From assembly GCA_041691295.1 (NCBI GenBank), contig JBEPVA010000002.1, forward strand, positions 6,365 to 70,364: a stretch of DNA of 64,000 bases. Reading direction: 5' to 3'. The position numbers and the translations under genes were made by a program. The notes beneath the pieces were generated by a model. That model saw only the letters and a list, made by a program, of their open reading frames with translations. It had not been told where the DNA came from and did no database searches. Below are positions 43,793 to 52,776 of this stretch, piece after piece. This DNA is from DATEHG01 sp041691295. Lineage in GTDB: Bacteria; Gemmatimonadota; Gemmatimonadetes; Gemmatimonadales; GWC2-71-9. Position 1 is the stretch's first letter, and the number at the start of each line of letters is the position of its first letter.

Positions 43793-44344
43793 TTACGATT
43801 GAGTCCGCCGGGACAGCCACATCTGCCAGCAAAGCCAGAACCCGAGCCAGACACTGGCGAGGAAGACGATCATGCCGCCTGCTTTGACCAGCGCCGCGAT
43901 CCTGGTATCGCTCGACAGGGCGTTGAAGTGGTCGAGCAGCCAGTTCCAGTCATGCTCGGGGTCATCGCTGAATCCGACTAGCGGGAGCTCCTCGGCCCGT
44001 GCGTCCCCGATATAGACCGCCAGGTTGGCCATGCTCGACGCCAGCCAGGTCCCGCCGACGGCCACGCCGTAGAAATCGCCCTGGCGGTAGAGCATGACGG
44101 CCACAAGAATCGGAATGGCGAGTTGGGTAATGCTGCCGCCGGCGATCGTCAGTGTCTCCCCGAACGGCGAGAACAGGATGTGACCCATTTCATGGAAGCC
44201 GAGGGTCAGGCCGGAGTAGATGTGGTAGAACTCATAGTCCTGGAACTGCCGCCAGCCGGCCCAGGCCAAAAACAGCAGGAGCAGCAGCCGCAGTTCCGGC
44301 CGCCGCCCCTGACACCACGCCCTGGCTTCATTGAAACAGCTCAT
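43793..44344 (-). CDS. Integral membrane protein with HEMGH metalloprotease-like motif
   Basis: A 183-residue multi-helix membrane protein. HEMGH at residues 51-55 sits in the second helix (LGFHEMGHILF), like the HExxH of site-2 (M50) proteases; a later Asp-containing region could supply a third ligand but the usual NPDG motif is not evident. So a protease role is possible, not shown. ATG 44344 is preferred over an extension to 44458 that would overlap the S41 gene. The 269 bases downstream (43524-43792) contain no gene that I can support. Confidence 0.7.
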   Translation of the reverse strand: MSCFNEARAWCQGRRPELRLLLLLFLAWAGWRQFQDYEFYHIYSGLTLGFHEMGHILFSPFGETLTIAGGSITQLAIPILVAVMLYRQGDFYGVAVGGTWLASSMANLAVYIGDARAEELPLVGFSDDPEHDWNWLLDHFNALSSDTRIAALVKAGGMIVFLASVWLGFWLCWQMWLSRRTQS

Positions 44345-44352
44345 CCAGTGAT

Positions 44353-44431
44353 CATCCGCAGATTGCGCAGATTCCACCGATTGATCATGCCCGCGAGCGC
44401 CGATCGCCGAAATCGGCGCACTCTGCGGATG
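44353..44431. repeat. Nested inverted repeats between S41 and HEMGH genes
   Basis: Outer arms CATCCGCAGA (44353-44362) and TCTGCGGATG (44422-44431) and an inner 8-bp hairpin, GCGCCGAT (44397-44404) with ATCGGCGC (44412-44419), are exact complements. No T tract, but a strong fold just after the S41 stop. Confidence 0.75.
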
Positions 44432-44435
44432 GTTC

Positions 44436-45992
44436 CTAGGATCCCATCGCCAGAGCAAACAGCTCCGGCTGGGTATGCCCCCGCTGCGCCAGCGTCAGCG
44501 CCTCGCGCAGCTGGCGATCCTTGACCATGGCGTGGCGCGTTGCGGTTGAATCGCCAAACGCCACCCGCGCCACCCGCCATTCAATCAGCCGGTCGAGATA
44601 GCTGGCCCCAGCGTCATACACCGCCCGATCGACGGTGATCCCCTTGGCGGTCAGCCGCTTCCAGTAGTCCTCACGCCAGGCCGGCTGGTATGTAAAGTTC
44701 GGGGTCAATGAGGGCCGGAGCTGCGTGGCCATGTCGTACAGCACCAGGTACGCCTCCTGGCCGTGCGGCGCCAGGGCCAGCTGCAGCTTTCGCTCCGCAT
44801 CAGTCAGGGTGTCGCCGCGGACGACCCGATCTGGAGTAATGCCACCACCGCCGTAGACCGGCCGGCCCGACTCTGAACGAAAGACTGGCCGAATACTGTC
44901 CGCCTTGGTGGAGTCGGCCGGGATTTCTTCGAGGCGCCCGTCTGCGCCCCGCCGCCGCGGACGCTGAATCGAGCGGCCACTCGGCGTGAGCCAGCGTCCG
45001 CTGGTCAGCTTGAGCAACCAGCCGCCCGACAATGGCATTGCGGTCTGGACCAGTCCCTTGCCATAGGAAATCGTCCCCAGCACCAGCGCCCGGTCATGAT
45101 CTTGCAAGGCGCCCGCCACAATTTCCGTGGCTGAGGCGGACCCGCCGTCGACCAGTACAATGAGCGGAAGGTTGGGGGCCAGCGGCTGCTTTGGGGCCCG
45201 GTAGATCTCGGGTGCCGGATCCCGGCTCTTCACTCGATAGATCTCTTCACCAGCGGGCAGGAAGAGGTTGGCCACCTGCACCGCCTGGTCGGTGTAGCCC
45301 CCGCCATTGCCACGCATATCCAGGATCAGCGCCTTGGCGCCGGCTGCCAGCACCTTGCGCACCGCCGCCTCGGTCTCGTCGCCCGACTTCTCGGTGAACT
45401 GCTGCAGCGGCAGGTAGCCGACCCCGCCGTCGAGGACGATGGCGTACGGTGCTCCCGGAATCCGGACCACCGCACGCTCGAACTTGAGTTCCATCGGCTT
45501 GACCATACCAGCCCGATGGAAGGTGACTCTGACCGGAGTGCCGGGCGGTCCCTTCATGGCGGTGGTCACGTCCAGGAACTTCATCCCCGCGGTCGGCTTG
45601 CTGTCGACGGCCATGATCTCGTCGCCCTCGAGCACCCCGCCCCGCTCACCGGGCGAATTGGGGAAGACTCGCATCACGGTGAAATGGGTCTCATGATCCT
45701 CAAGCAGCAATCCCACGCCGGCGTATCGTCCCGCGATCTGGACATTGAAATCGGCCAGATCCTTGGGGCTCACCAGTTCAGCGTAGGGATCACCGAGGCG
45801 ATCGACCAATCCGTAGGCCGCCTCCTGGTACAGCGAGTCGACGCTGGCGGAATCGACGTAGCGGCCGGCGACGGCGCCGAGCACCTGGCCGAACAGCCTG
45901 GCGCCATCGGTGCTGGTCTGCTGGCCCGCCAGAACAGTGGCGGTGGCGAATGTCAGGAAAAGCGTCGACAGGGTCAGGCGGCGCGAAGGCAT
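44436..45992 (-). CDS. S41-family C-terminal processing peptidase with PDZ domain
   Basis: A 518-residue periplasmic peptidase: signal peptide, N-terminal helical part (RLGDPYAELVSPKD), PDZ (about 85-175, AGVGLLLE, GGVLEGDEIMAVD), then the S41 core with GSASATE near Ser285/287 and catalytic Lys312 in YGKG. CtpA-like enzymes trim or degrade envelope proteins from the C-terminus. ATG 45992 starts the signal peptide MPSRRLTLSTLFL; an upstream start at 46037 adds a non-signal extension. Confidence 0.92.
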   Translation of the reverse strand: MPSRRLTLSTLFLTFATATVLAGQQTSTDGARLFGQVLGAVAGRYVDSASVDSLYQEAAYGLVDRLGDPYAELVSPKDLADFNVQIAGRYAGVGLLLEDHETHFTVMRVFPNSPGERGGVLEGDEIMAVDSKPTAGMKFLDVTTAMKGPPGTPVRVTFHRAGMVKPMELKFERAVVRIPGAPYAIVLDGGVGYLPLQQFTEKSGDETEAAVRKVLAAGAKALILDMRGNGGGYTDQAVQVANLFLPAGEEIYRVKSRDPAPEIYRAPKQPLAPNLPLIVLVDGGSASATEIVAGALQDHDRALVLGTISYGKGLVQTAMPLSGGWLLKLTSGRWLTPSGRSIQRPRRRGADGRLEEIPADSTKADSIRPVFRSESGRPVYGGGGITPDRVVRGDTLTDAERKLQLALAPHGQEAYLVLYDMATQLRPSLTPNFTYQPAWREDYWKRLTAKGITVDRAVYDAGASYLDRLIEWRVARVAFGDSTATRHAMVKDRQLREALTLAQRGHTQPELFALAMGS

Positions 45993-46219
45993 TGGCTCTG
46001 GTCCGGGATGAACGGGATTCGGGGGTCCAGCCTGCATGGCAATCTACGCAGAGCCGAGGCTCGATGTTCCAGCCGGGCAACGTCGGGAATTTCCGCAGTG
46101 CGCCTGGTGTCGCTGGTCACAGCCGGAACGCCGTTCATCCCGGATCGCTGGCCGGGGCGGGCCTTCTTCCCGACAATGGTGCCGGAACGGTGGTAGGGTC
46201 ATCAATCCGGGGAGGTCCC

Positions 46220-47290
46220 ATGTCGCGCCAGCAATCCTTCAGTGTCTTTGCCCTGCTTAGTCTCCTGCTGGCCGCTGGCTGTGCCAGGTTTGCCCGGGAC
46301 ACCCCGGCCTATCTCGACCGGGTCGAGGCGCCAACACCGCTGGCCGGCCGGATCGACTCGGCCATGACCGCGCTGGAGCGACAGGGCTTTGCCGGCACCG
46401 TGCTCGTCGCCCAGGGCACTCACATGGTCCTGTATCGGGGCTACGGCATTGCCGACGCCACCACTGGCACCCGGGCCTCCGCCCTGACGCGCTATCCGCT
46501 CGGCGCGGTGGCCAATCAGTTCACCGCGGCGGCGGTGCTGCAGCTGCAGTCGGCCGGCCGGCTCCGCGCCGGCGATCGGGTGGGTCAATTTGATCGTGAG
46601 GCCAGCGCCGAGTTGAGCGGTGCGACGCTGCATGAACTGCTCACCCGGAGCCGGGAGCCGCTCGAATACGCCACCACAACCGGACTGGCCGCTCCCGCCG
46701 CCTTCCGGGACAATGCTCCGCTGCTGGCACTGCCGCTGCAGGAGCAGTTCCGCGCTTCGGGAATGAGCTACGCCGAGCTCGAAAAGGTCGTGGCTGCCGC
46801 ATCGGGTCAACCGTATGCCGACTATCGCCAGCAGCGGATCCTGGCGCCCAGCCGAATGGACCGGACGCTCGACGCGGCGTGGACCGGCCCCGCCGACCAG
46901 GTGGCGCTCGGCAACAGCTTCGGTCGGGAGACCACAATCAAGGCCTCAGGGTTGGTAGGCCCACTCTCCGATCTCTATCGCTGGCATCTGGCGCTCGAGG
47001 GAGAGGCACCGCTTGACGCCCGGGCCCGCGACGGGCTGATCACCCCGGGCAGCAATGGCTATGCACCGGGCTGGGTGGTCGGTGAGACCGCCGGTGGAGA
47101 CGTGCTGCTGCAGCATGTGGGAGACACCGAAGGGTTCCAACTCTGGACAGCGTGGCTCCCCGAGAGCGACACCGTAATCCTTCTGGGCATCAACAGCGAT
47201 ATCGGCTGGCGCAACCTGGCCAGCGAGATGCTGCTCGGGCTGGTAGCGGGCAACCGCGGAGGGCCACCTCAACGGAGTGCCTCGCGGTAG
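46220..47290 (+). CDS. Serine-hydrolase-like (beta-lactamase/S12) lipoprotein lacking catalytic residues
   Basis: A 356-residue lipoprotein (lipobox LAAGC, Cys21) with the fold of class-C beta-lactamase-related S12 proteins. The SxxK position, normally GSVTKQFTA, reads GAVANQFTA (Ala96, Asn99), and the YxN position reads ASG before MSYAELEKVV. The His in HVGDTEGF remains. Both nucleophile and general base appear lost, so this is probably a non-catalytic binding protein. ATG 46220 has GGGGAGG 4 bases upstream. A hairpin at 47321 follows. Confidence 0.85.
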   Translation: MSRQQSFSVFALLSLLLAAGCARFARDTPAYLDRVEAPTPLAGRIDSAMTALERQGFAGTVLVAQGTHMVLYRGYGIADATTGTRASALTRYPLGAVANQFTAAAVLQLQSAGRLRAGDRVGQFDREASAELSGATLHELLTRSREPLEYATTTGLAAPAAFRDNAPLLALPLQEQFRASGMSYAELEKVVAAASGQPYADYRQQRILAPSRMDRTLDAAWTGPADQVALGNSFGRETTIKASGLVGPLSDLYRWHLALEGEAPLDARARDGLITPGSNGYAPGWVVGETAGGDVLLQHVGDTEGFQLWTAWLPESDTVILLGINSDIGWRNLASEMLLGLVAGNRGGPPQRSASR

Positions 47291-47659
47291 GTACCGCAAG
47301 CCGGGCAGCACGGCAGGCTTCGAAGGGGTGTCAACACGCCCCTTCGTCGCATGTGTGAATGATCTTCGGCTCGGGCGTCCTTAGCACGCCGTTCGGAAAG
47401 GGGCGGCATCGCCTGGTGGGAACCGGTTCCTCTCTTGCGGAACCCCCAGGAGGCTTCGGGGAGGCGGCACTTGCCGTCTCCCCGTTGCATTTGTGTGCAC
47501 CCGGGCGCGCTCGCTCGTCATCGGTCGGACAGCATGCACATTCACGGCCGACTGGTCCCCGAAATGACGCCGTTCGCCCCTTCGAGACCCGGTGGCGCCC
47601 AGCCACGAAACGCCGCCGCGCATCGGGGCGTATCGTTCTATCTCAGTCTCGTCGAGCCA
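47291..47659 (+). other. 369-base intergenic leader with stable hairpins before the LytS-like kinase
   Basis: No gene is supported here. It holds the 47321 terminator-like hairpin and a 12-bp hairpin, GGGGAGGCGGCA (47458-47469) with TGCCGTCTCCCC (47472-47483; one G-T). GC-rich throughout, with no tRNA-like or known riboswitch pattern that I recognise. Confidence 0.6.
47321..47346 (+). terminator. Terminator-like hairpin after the S12-family gene
   Basis: CGAAGGGG (47321-47328) and CCCCTTCG (47339-47346) form an 8-bp perfect stem with a 10-base loop 30 bases after the stop. No T tract follows. Confidence 0.6.
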
Positions 47660-48832
47660 ATGAACTCATTCAGCCGATGGATCGAAGGGCCCGGACCTTC
47701 GAGCGAGCACTGGCGCCGGGCCGGTATCACCGCGGCAATCATTGCGGGTGGTTGGACCACCTTTGGCGTGGTGTCATTCGGACAGGCGTGGCTGTACTAC
47801 ACCCTGCCCGGCGCCGGTCGGGAACCGCCCATCCACCTGTTCATGCTGGCCATGGGCAGTGCCTGGATCTGGGCGCTGCTCACCCCGCTGGCACTCTGGT
47901 GGTCTGCACGCGTGGTCAGGAGTCCAGCTCGCTGGGCCCGTATTCTTGGCCTCCACATACTGGCGGGAGTCGCCTTCATCGTGGTGTCGACCGGCCTGGA
48001 GCGCAGCCTTGCCACGCTGCTGCTCGGGACGCCGGGACCATCCTTTGCCCGCAGCCTGCTCTATCGGTTCGACAGCCGGTTCCTGGCGTATCTCATCATC
48101 GTGACCCTGGCCCAGGTCAGCCGCATCCTGACGCTGTCTCGCGACCGCCAGCTGGAATCGGCCCAGCTCGCCACTCAGCTGGCCCGGGCCGAGTTGCAGG
48201 TGCTCAAGATGCAACTGCAGCCGCACTTCCTGTTCAATGCCCTGAATGCTATTTCGGAGCTGGTGCACCAGGATCCCGGTACCGCCGATCGGCTGATCGG
48301 GCGACTGGGTCACCTGCTGAGGCTGTCGCTGGACCAGGCCGCTGGCCACCAGATGGTGCCGCTGCGACAGGAGCTCGAATTTCTGTGGGCTTACCTCGAG
48401 ATCGAACAGACCCGGTTCGGCACTCGGCTGGCCGTGGAAATCGTGGCCGGGCTCGAAGTGCTCGATGCCGCGGTGCCAACTTTGCTGCTACAGCCGCTAG
48501 TCGAGAACGCCATCCGCCACGGCGCCGCCCAGCGTTCCGAGGGCGGCCGCGTCAGCCTGCGGGCTCGCCGGGACGAGGAGCGGCTGCGGATCGTGGTCGA
48601 GGACAACGGTCCAGGGTTTCCCGAAGCCGAGTCGAGTTTGCCGGCCGGACTCGGACTGCGCAATACCCGTGAACGGCTGCGCCAGCTGTACGGCGCCGAT
48701 CATCGCTTCCGCCTGGCCAACGCCCCAGAAGGCGGGGCGCGCCTGCTGCTTGAGGTACCGTTCCGCGAAATCAGCCAGGCCAATACCCCACTTCACCTCC
48801 GGGCGGTCCCGCGCCCGCCGGTCCGGCGATGA
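47660..48832 (+). CDS. LytS-type sensor histidine kinase
   Basis: A 390-residue membrane kinase: four N-terminal helices (about residues 20-150), then a His_kinase domain with phospho-acceptor His in QLQPHFLFNALNAI, and an HATPase with VENAIRHG and NGPGF/GLGLRN. The kinase and a LytTR response regulator are coupled by an ATGA overlap. ATG 47660 is preferred because upstream in-frame codons give an Arg/Pro-rich non-membrane extension. It senses an envelope or membrane signal. Confidence 0.92.
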   Translation: MNSFSRWIEGPGPSSEHWRRAGITAAIIAGGWTTFGVVSFGQAWLYYTLPGAGREPPIHLFMLAMGSAWIWALLTPLALWWSARVVRSPARWARILGLHILAGVAFIVVSTGLERSLATLLLGTPGPSFARSLLYRFDSRFLAYLIIVTLAQVSRILTLSRDRQLESAQLATQLARAELQVLKMQLQPHFLFNALNAISELVHQDPGTADRLIGRLGHLLRLSLDQAAGHQMVPLRQELEFLWAYLEIEQTRFGTRLAVEIVAGLEVLDAAVPTLLLQPLVENAIRHGAAQRSEGGRVSLRARRDEERLRIVVEDNGPGFPEAESSLPAGLGLRNTRERLRQLYGADHRFRLANAPEGGARLLLEVPFREISQANTPLHLRAVPRPPVRR

Positions 48833-49572
48833 ATCCGGTCAGTGTCATCGTCGCCGACGACGAGCCACTGGGGCGCCAGCGCATCGTCCGGCTCCTGGCC
48901 CGCGAACCCGACGCCCAGATCGTGGCGGTTTGCGCCGACGGTCCCACCGCGCTCGCCGCGGTGCGCCGCTACAACCCGGACCTGCTCTTTCTCGATGTCC
49001 AGATGCCATCGCTGGACGGCTTCAGTGTGATTAAGCAGGCCAGCGCCGGCGGCCGCCCCGCGGTGGTCTTCGTCACGGCCCATGACCAGTATGCCCTGCA
49101 GGCCTTTGACGCCGATGCACTCGATTACCTCCTCAAGCCGTTTGACGAGGAGCGGTTTCACCGAGCCTACCTCCGGGCCCGCGAGCGGCTCAATCGGCCT
49201 CCGGAAAAGGAACCCACCCCGATCACGGAAGGAATGCATCCTGACCGGCTGGCCGTGAAGCGGGAGGGGGCGGTTTATTTCGTGAAGATCGCGGACGTCG
49301 ACTGGGTCGAGGCGGCCAGCAACTATGTCCGCCTGCATACCGGGCAGGAAACGCACCTGCTGCGTGAATCGATGACCGGGATCGGAGCCCGGCTCGACCC
49401 CCGCCGCTTCCTGCGAATCCATCGGACCGCGATCGTCAACGTCGACCGGATCCGCGAACTGCAGCCGTGGTTCTCCGGCGAGTACATTGTGATTCTGCAA
49501 GACGGTACCAAGTTGAAAGTGAGCCGAGGCTACCGGAATGTGGTCACCCAGTGGCTGGGCAAGGCATGCTGA
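48829..49572 (+). CDS. LytTR-type response regulator
   Basis: A 247-residue regulator: receiver domain with Asp56 (FLDVQMP), Lys in LLKPFD and a LytTR DNA-binding domain from about residue 145 (VDWVEAASNYVRLHTG, FLRIHRTAIVNV). It binds direct-repeat sites, often upstream of membrane genes. Translationally coupled to the LytS-like kinase. The next gene follows after 22 bases. Confidence 0.93.
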   Translation: MNPVSVIVADDEPLGRQRIVRLLAREPDAQIVAVCADGPTALAAVRRYNPDLLFLDVQMPSLDGFSVIKQASAGGRPAVVFVTAHDQYALQAFDADALDYLLKPFDEERFHRAYLRARERLNRPPEKEPTPITEGMHPDRLAVKREGAVYFVKIADVDWVEAASNYVRLHTGQETHLLRESMTGIGARLDPRRFLRIHRTAIVNVDRIRELQPWFSGEYIVILQDGTKLKVSRGYRNVVTQWLGKAC

Positions 49573-49594
49573 ACCCTCTGACGGAACAGGACCC

Positions 49595-50044
49595 ATGAAC
49601 CGCCTTCGATTGTTCGTCATCGTCGCCCTCCTGGCCATGACCGGCCGGGCCACTCTCAACGCCCAGTCAGCTGCGCCACAACTGATGAAGGCTGACCGCG
49701 ATTTTGCCACAGCCGTGGCGGCGCATGGCGTCGATGCCTGGGTGGCCGCCTTTGCGCCGGATGGGATCCAGATCGATGAGGCAGGAATTACCAGGGGCTC
49801 GGATGCCATCCGGCAGCTGATGGCCGGCGCCCTGGCCGACCCCAAGACCCTGCTCGACTGGCAGCCGGTGTCGGCCATCGCGGCGGGGTCGAATGATCTG
49901 GGGTACACCATCGGCAAGTGGCAGGTCCGGCTGCGCGCCAAGCGCGACAGCGTGCTGGCGCACGGGAACTATCTGACGGTCTGGAAGAAACAGCCCGACG
50001 GAAGCTGGAAGGCGGCGGTGGATATCGGGAATCCGGAGAAATAG
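49595..50044 (+). CDS. Secreted DUF4440/SnoaL-like (NTF2-fold) protein
   Basis: A 149-residue protein with signal peptide (RLFVIVALLAMTGRATLNAQ) and an NTF2-like domain: LMKADRDFATAVAAHGVDAWVAAFAPDG and YLTVWKKQPDGSWKAAVDIG are typical of DUF4440. The fold binds small hydrophobic ligands; no catalytic residues can be assigned. ATG 49595 has AGGA 3-6 bases upstream. It is 22 bases after the LytTR regulator gene. Confidence 0.88.
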   Translation: MNRLRLFVIVALLAMTGRATLNAQSAAPQLMKADRDFATAVAAHGVDAWVAAFAPDGIQIDEAGITRGSDAIRQLMAGALADPKTLLDWQPVSAIAAGSNDLGYTIGKWQVRLRAKRDSVLAHGNYLTVWKKQPDGSWKAAVDIGNPEK

Positions 50045-50046
50045 AC

Positions 50047-50098
50047 GGACAGGCGGACAGGCGGACAGGCGGACAGGCGGACAGGCGGACAGGCGGAC
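50047..50098. repeat. Perfect 8-base tandem repeat (GGACAGGC x6.5)
   Basis: Six exact GGACAGGC copies plus GGAC follow the DUF4440 stop. Together with the next repeat it fills the spacer before the NarL-type kinase gene. No intervening spacers, so not CRISPR. Confidence 0.95.
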
Positions 50099-50122
50099 CG
50101 AAACTAATTAACGGTTCGCCAT

Positions 50123-50180
50123 CTCGTCGCTCGTCGCTCGTCGCTCGTCTCTCGTCTCTAGTCTCTCGTCTGTAGTCTGC
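50123..50180. repeat. CTCGTCG-like 7-base tandem repeat
   Basis: Degenerate copies of CTCGTCG/CTCGTCT/CTAGTCT run up to just before the TACCTT hexamer of the NarL-type kinase gene. Confidence 0.8.
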
Positions 50181-50181
50181 C

Positions 50182-50187
50182 TACCTT
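50182..50187 (+). promoter_or_regulatory. Putative -10 hexamer for a leaderless NarL-type kinase transcript
   Basis: TACCTT ends 7 bases before ATG 50195; the spacer is CTCACCC with no ribosome site. Confidence 0.4.
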
Positions 50188-50194
50188 CTCACCC

Positions 50195-51961
50195 ATGCTC
50201 CCGTCCGACTCCGCTGTCCCGCTGGCCGGCAGCGGTGAGCCCGCCGCCGCTCTGCTGCAAGCCGCCATCACGGTCGGCCTGGCCGTTCTTTGTGCCCAGC
50301 TTTATCGCCGCTATCAGAAGCCCTACCTCCGCTGGTGGGCCGTGGCCTGGTCGCTGTACGCGCTGCGGTTGGCAGCCATCATCACCTTCCTCCGCACCGG
50401 TGGCAGGGGCTGGCTGTACTGGCACCAGGCCATCACCGGCTGGACGGCGCTGGTGCTGCTCTGGACGGCGCTGGTCTTCTCCCGACAGCCCCGCTGGCGA
50501 TCATGGTATCTCATCCTCGTACTGTTCCCGCCGGCCTGGGCCTTCGTGGCGATCTACGGTCTCGATCGCTTCATGCTGGTCGCGGTGCCCGCGGTGGTCT
50601 TTCTCAGCATCGCCACCCTCTGGACCGGCTGGGTTTTCTATCGCGATCACCGCGATACCGGTTCCACCGGTTCAGCGATCCTGGCCGGCGCATTCTGTCT
50701 GTGGGGCTTGCACCATCTCGACTATCCGCTGCTCCGGGCCCGCGGGGCGCTCAATCCCTGGAGCTATTACCTCGATATCTGTTTCCTGCTCGCGGTCGCC
50801 ACCGGTCTGCTGACCCTGGTGATCGAAGACGCCAGGCGCGGGCTGGCGGCGCTGTCGGCGCTGTCGGATGGATTGGCCGAGGCGGCCGATGGCAATCCGG
50901 TCGATGCGCTGCTGGCGGGTGCGGCTTCGTTGCGCGGGGTCCGCGGCAGCGCCATGTACAGCGGCGAGGAGCGGCGATTCGTGCGCGGCACCGGCGCCTG
51001 CGCCAGCTGGGTGGGGCAGGTTCCGGCCGGCGCCGCCGCCGATGCGGTCGACGAAGCGCTGGCGTCCGGGCGGCCCAAGCTGTCAGCCGGCTGGAGTGCC
51101 GCCGATGCCCCGGGCGGCCCCTACCCCTGGGCCGCTGTACTGCCGGTACTCCAGGGGCAGGCTCCGGCTGGAGCACTGGTGATCGTGAGCGCGGCCCGCG
51201 ATCCCTTCACCGCGGTGGATGAGCGGTTCCTCCGCGCCTTTGGCCGCCAGGCCGGCGCTGCGCTGGAGCGGGCCGATCTGGCCCTCCGTCTCCGCCAGCG
51301 CACCGCCGATCTCGAGCGCCTCTCGGCCCGGATGGTCCGCCAGCACGAGGAGGAACGGCGGCGGCTTTCCCTCGAACTCCACGACGAAACGGCCCAGGTC
51401 TTTGCGGCCGTGAAGATGCAACTTGGTGTGGCCCGCGAGCAGGCTGGACCGGAACTGGCCAGCCGGCTTGACCGCTCCCTCGAACTGGTCGATACCGGCC
51501 TGCACAGCATCCGACGGGTGACCGACAGCCTGCGGCCCGCCCTGCTCGATGACATCGGGCTGGTGCCAGCCCTGCGTTCCCTGGTGGCGGACTTCCGGGA
51601 GCAGAGCGGTCTCAGCATCGTGGTGCAGGTGCCCGACCACGCCCCTATCCTCAATGCCGATGCGGACGTCGCCCTGTTCAGGGCCCTGCAGGAAGGGCTG
51701 GCTAACGTGGCCCGCCACGCCGCGGCCGAAGAAGTCCGGGTTGAACTCACGACCGATGGTACCGACGTGACCCTGCGCATCCGGGACGATGGCGTGGGTC
51801 TCGATCTCGGCGTCCTCGCCGGCAAGGCGCGGCAGGGACACGCCGGGTTGGTCGGGATGCGGGAACGGGTCGAGACGCTCGGTGGCGCCGTGGATATCGT
51901 CAGTGTGCCGGGCGGCGGGTTGCAACTCTCGATCCGGCTGCCGGAAGTGAGCGCCGCATGA
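50195..51961 (+). CDS. NarL-type (HisKA_3) membrane sensor kinase with GAF domain
   Basis: A 588-residue kinase: N-terminal membrane part with about seven helices (1-215), a GAF-like segment (about 225-375), HisKA_3 with phospho-acceptor His in SLELHDETAQ, and an HATPase (ANVARHAAAEEV, DDGVGLDLG, GHAGLVGMRERV). Coupled to the NarL regulator by an ATGA overlap. A possible leaderless promoter precedes it. The signal is unknown. Confidence 0.92.
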   Translation: MLPSDSAVPLAGSGEPAAALLQAAITVGLAVLCAQLYRRYQKPYLRWWAVAWSLYALRLAAIITFLRTGGRGWLYWHQAITGWTALVLLWTALVFSRQPRWRSWYLILVLFPPAWAFVAIYGLDRFMLVAVPAVVFLSIATLWTGWVFYRDHRDTGSTGSAILAGAFCLWGLHHLDYPLLRARGALNPWSYYLDICFLLAVATGLLTLVIEDARRGLAALSALSDGLAEAADGNPVDALLAGAASLRGVRGSAMYSGEERRFVRGTGACASWVGQVPAGAAADAVDEALASGRPKLSAGWSAADAPGGPYPWAAVLPVLQGQAPAGALVIVSAARDPFTAVDERFLRAFGRQAGAALERADLALRLRQRTADLERLSARMVRQHEEERRRLSLELHDETAQVFAAVKMQLGVAREQAGPELASRLDRSLELVDTGLHSIRRVTDSLRPALLDDIGLVPALRSLVADFREQSGLSIVVQVPDHAPILNADADVALFRALQEGLANVARHAAAEEVRVELTTDGTDVTLRIRDDGVGLDLGVLAGKARQGHAGLVGMRERVETLGGAVDIVSVPGGGLQLSIRLPEVSAA

Positions 51962-52611
51962 CCGCAGTCATTCGGGTGCTGGTGGCCGATGATCACAGCG
52001 TGGTGCGCGAGGGATTGCGCCATGTGCTGGCCGGCGCGCCGGGATTCGAAGTCGTGGCAGAAGCAGCCACCGCGGCCGAGGCCATTGCCCTGGCCGAACG
52101 ACATACGCCCGATGTGCTGGTATTGGATATTTCGATGCCCGGCGGGTCGGGGCTGGGCGTGGTCGAGGAGATTCGGCGACGACTGCCCGATGTCCGGATC
52201 CTGATGCTCAGTATTCATGACCAGCGCGAATACGTGGTCGAGAGTGTCCGGGCCGGCGCCCACGGGTACCTGCGCAAGGATTCCACCCCGGCCGAACTGC
52301 GGGCCGCGATCACGGCGGTGCATCGTGAGGGCGCCTACTTCAGTCCCTCCGTGGCCCGACACCTCGGCGCCGCCCTCCGGGGCGATGCCGGCACCGCAAT
52401 CGAGAACGCCGGGCCCACCCTGACCCCCCGCGAGCGCGAGGTCCTGGTCCGGGTCGCCCGCGGCCTGACCAACAAGGAAACCGCCGCCGAACTCGGCATC
52501 AGCACCCGCACTGTCGAAGCCCACCGCGACAGTCTGTCCCGCAAACTTGGCATCAAGACCGTGGCGGGGCTTACCCGTTACGTCATGGAACAGGAGATGG
52601 GGCAATCGTAG
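51958..52611 (+). CDS. NarL/LuxR-family response regulator
   Basis: A 217-residue regulator: receiver (Asp57 in LVLDISMPG, Lys in YLRKDS) and LuxR-type HTH (LTPREREVLVRVARGLTNKE and GISTRTVEAH). Partner of the adjacent kinase. The last residues lead directly into a short word repeat (52612-52640). Confidence 0.94.
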   Translation: MTAVIRVLVADDHSVVREGLRHVLAGAPGFEVVAEAATAAEAIALAERHTPDVLVLDISMPGGSGLGVVEEIRRRLPDVRILMLSIHDQREYVVESVRAGAHGYLRKDSTPAELRAAITAVHREGAYFSPSVARHLGAALRGDAGTAIENAGPTLTPREREVLVRVARGLTNKETAAELGISTRTVEAHRDSLSRKLGIKTVAGLTRYVMEQEMGQS

Positions 52612-52685
52612 TCCGCAGTCCGTAGTCCTCCGATCTACCTACGTAGCACCCGCAATGGCGTCGCATGAATCGAATGCTAGAATCT

Positions 52686-52732
52686 GTCACTGGTCACGGC
52701 TCACGGGGGTCGGATGATTGAGGACCAGTGAC
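52686..52732. repeat. Perfect 10-bp inverted repeat
   Basis: GTCACTGGTC (52686-52695) and GACCAGTGAC (52723-52732) are exact complements before the 7TM gene; GGTCACG and CGTGACC (to 52740) give a second, overlapping pairing. Confidence 0.75.
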
Positions 52733-52776
52733 TCGTGACCGCTGGCTCTCGGCACACCCTCCCATCACCTCGAAAA

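Noticed and set aside
47331..47623. Short minus-strand frames in the LytS leader
   Set aside because: Several overlapping frames with no start signal or motif; hairpins better explain the region.
50047..50098. CRISPR-like array
   Set aside because: Repeats are 8 bases, contiguous and without spacers, so this is a simple tandem repeat.
51121..52605. Minus-strand 494-codon frame opposite the NarL-type pair
   Set aside because: No domain; the C-terminal part is Ser/Arg-rich shadow sequence of the kinase.
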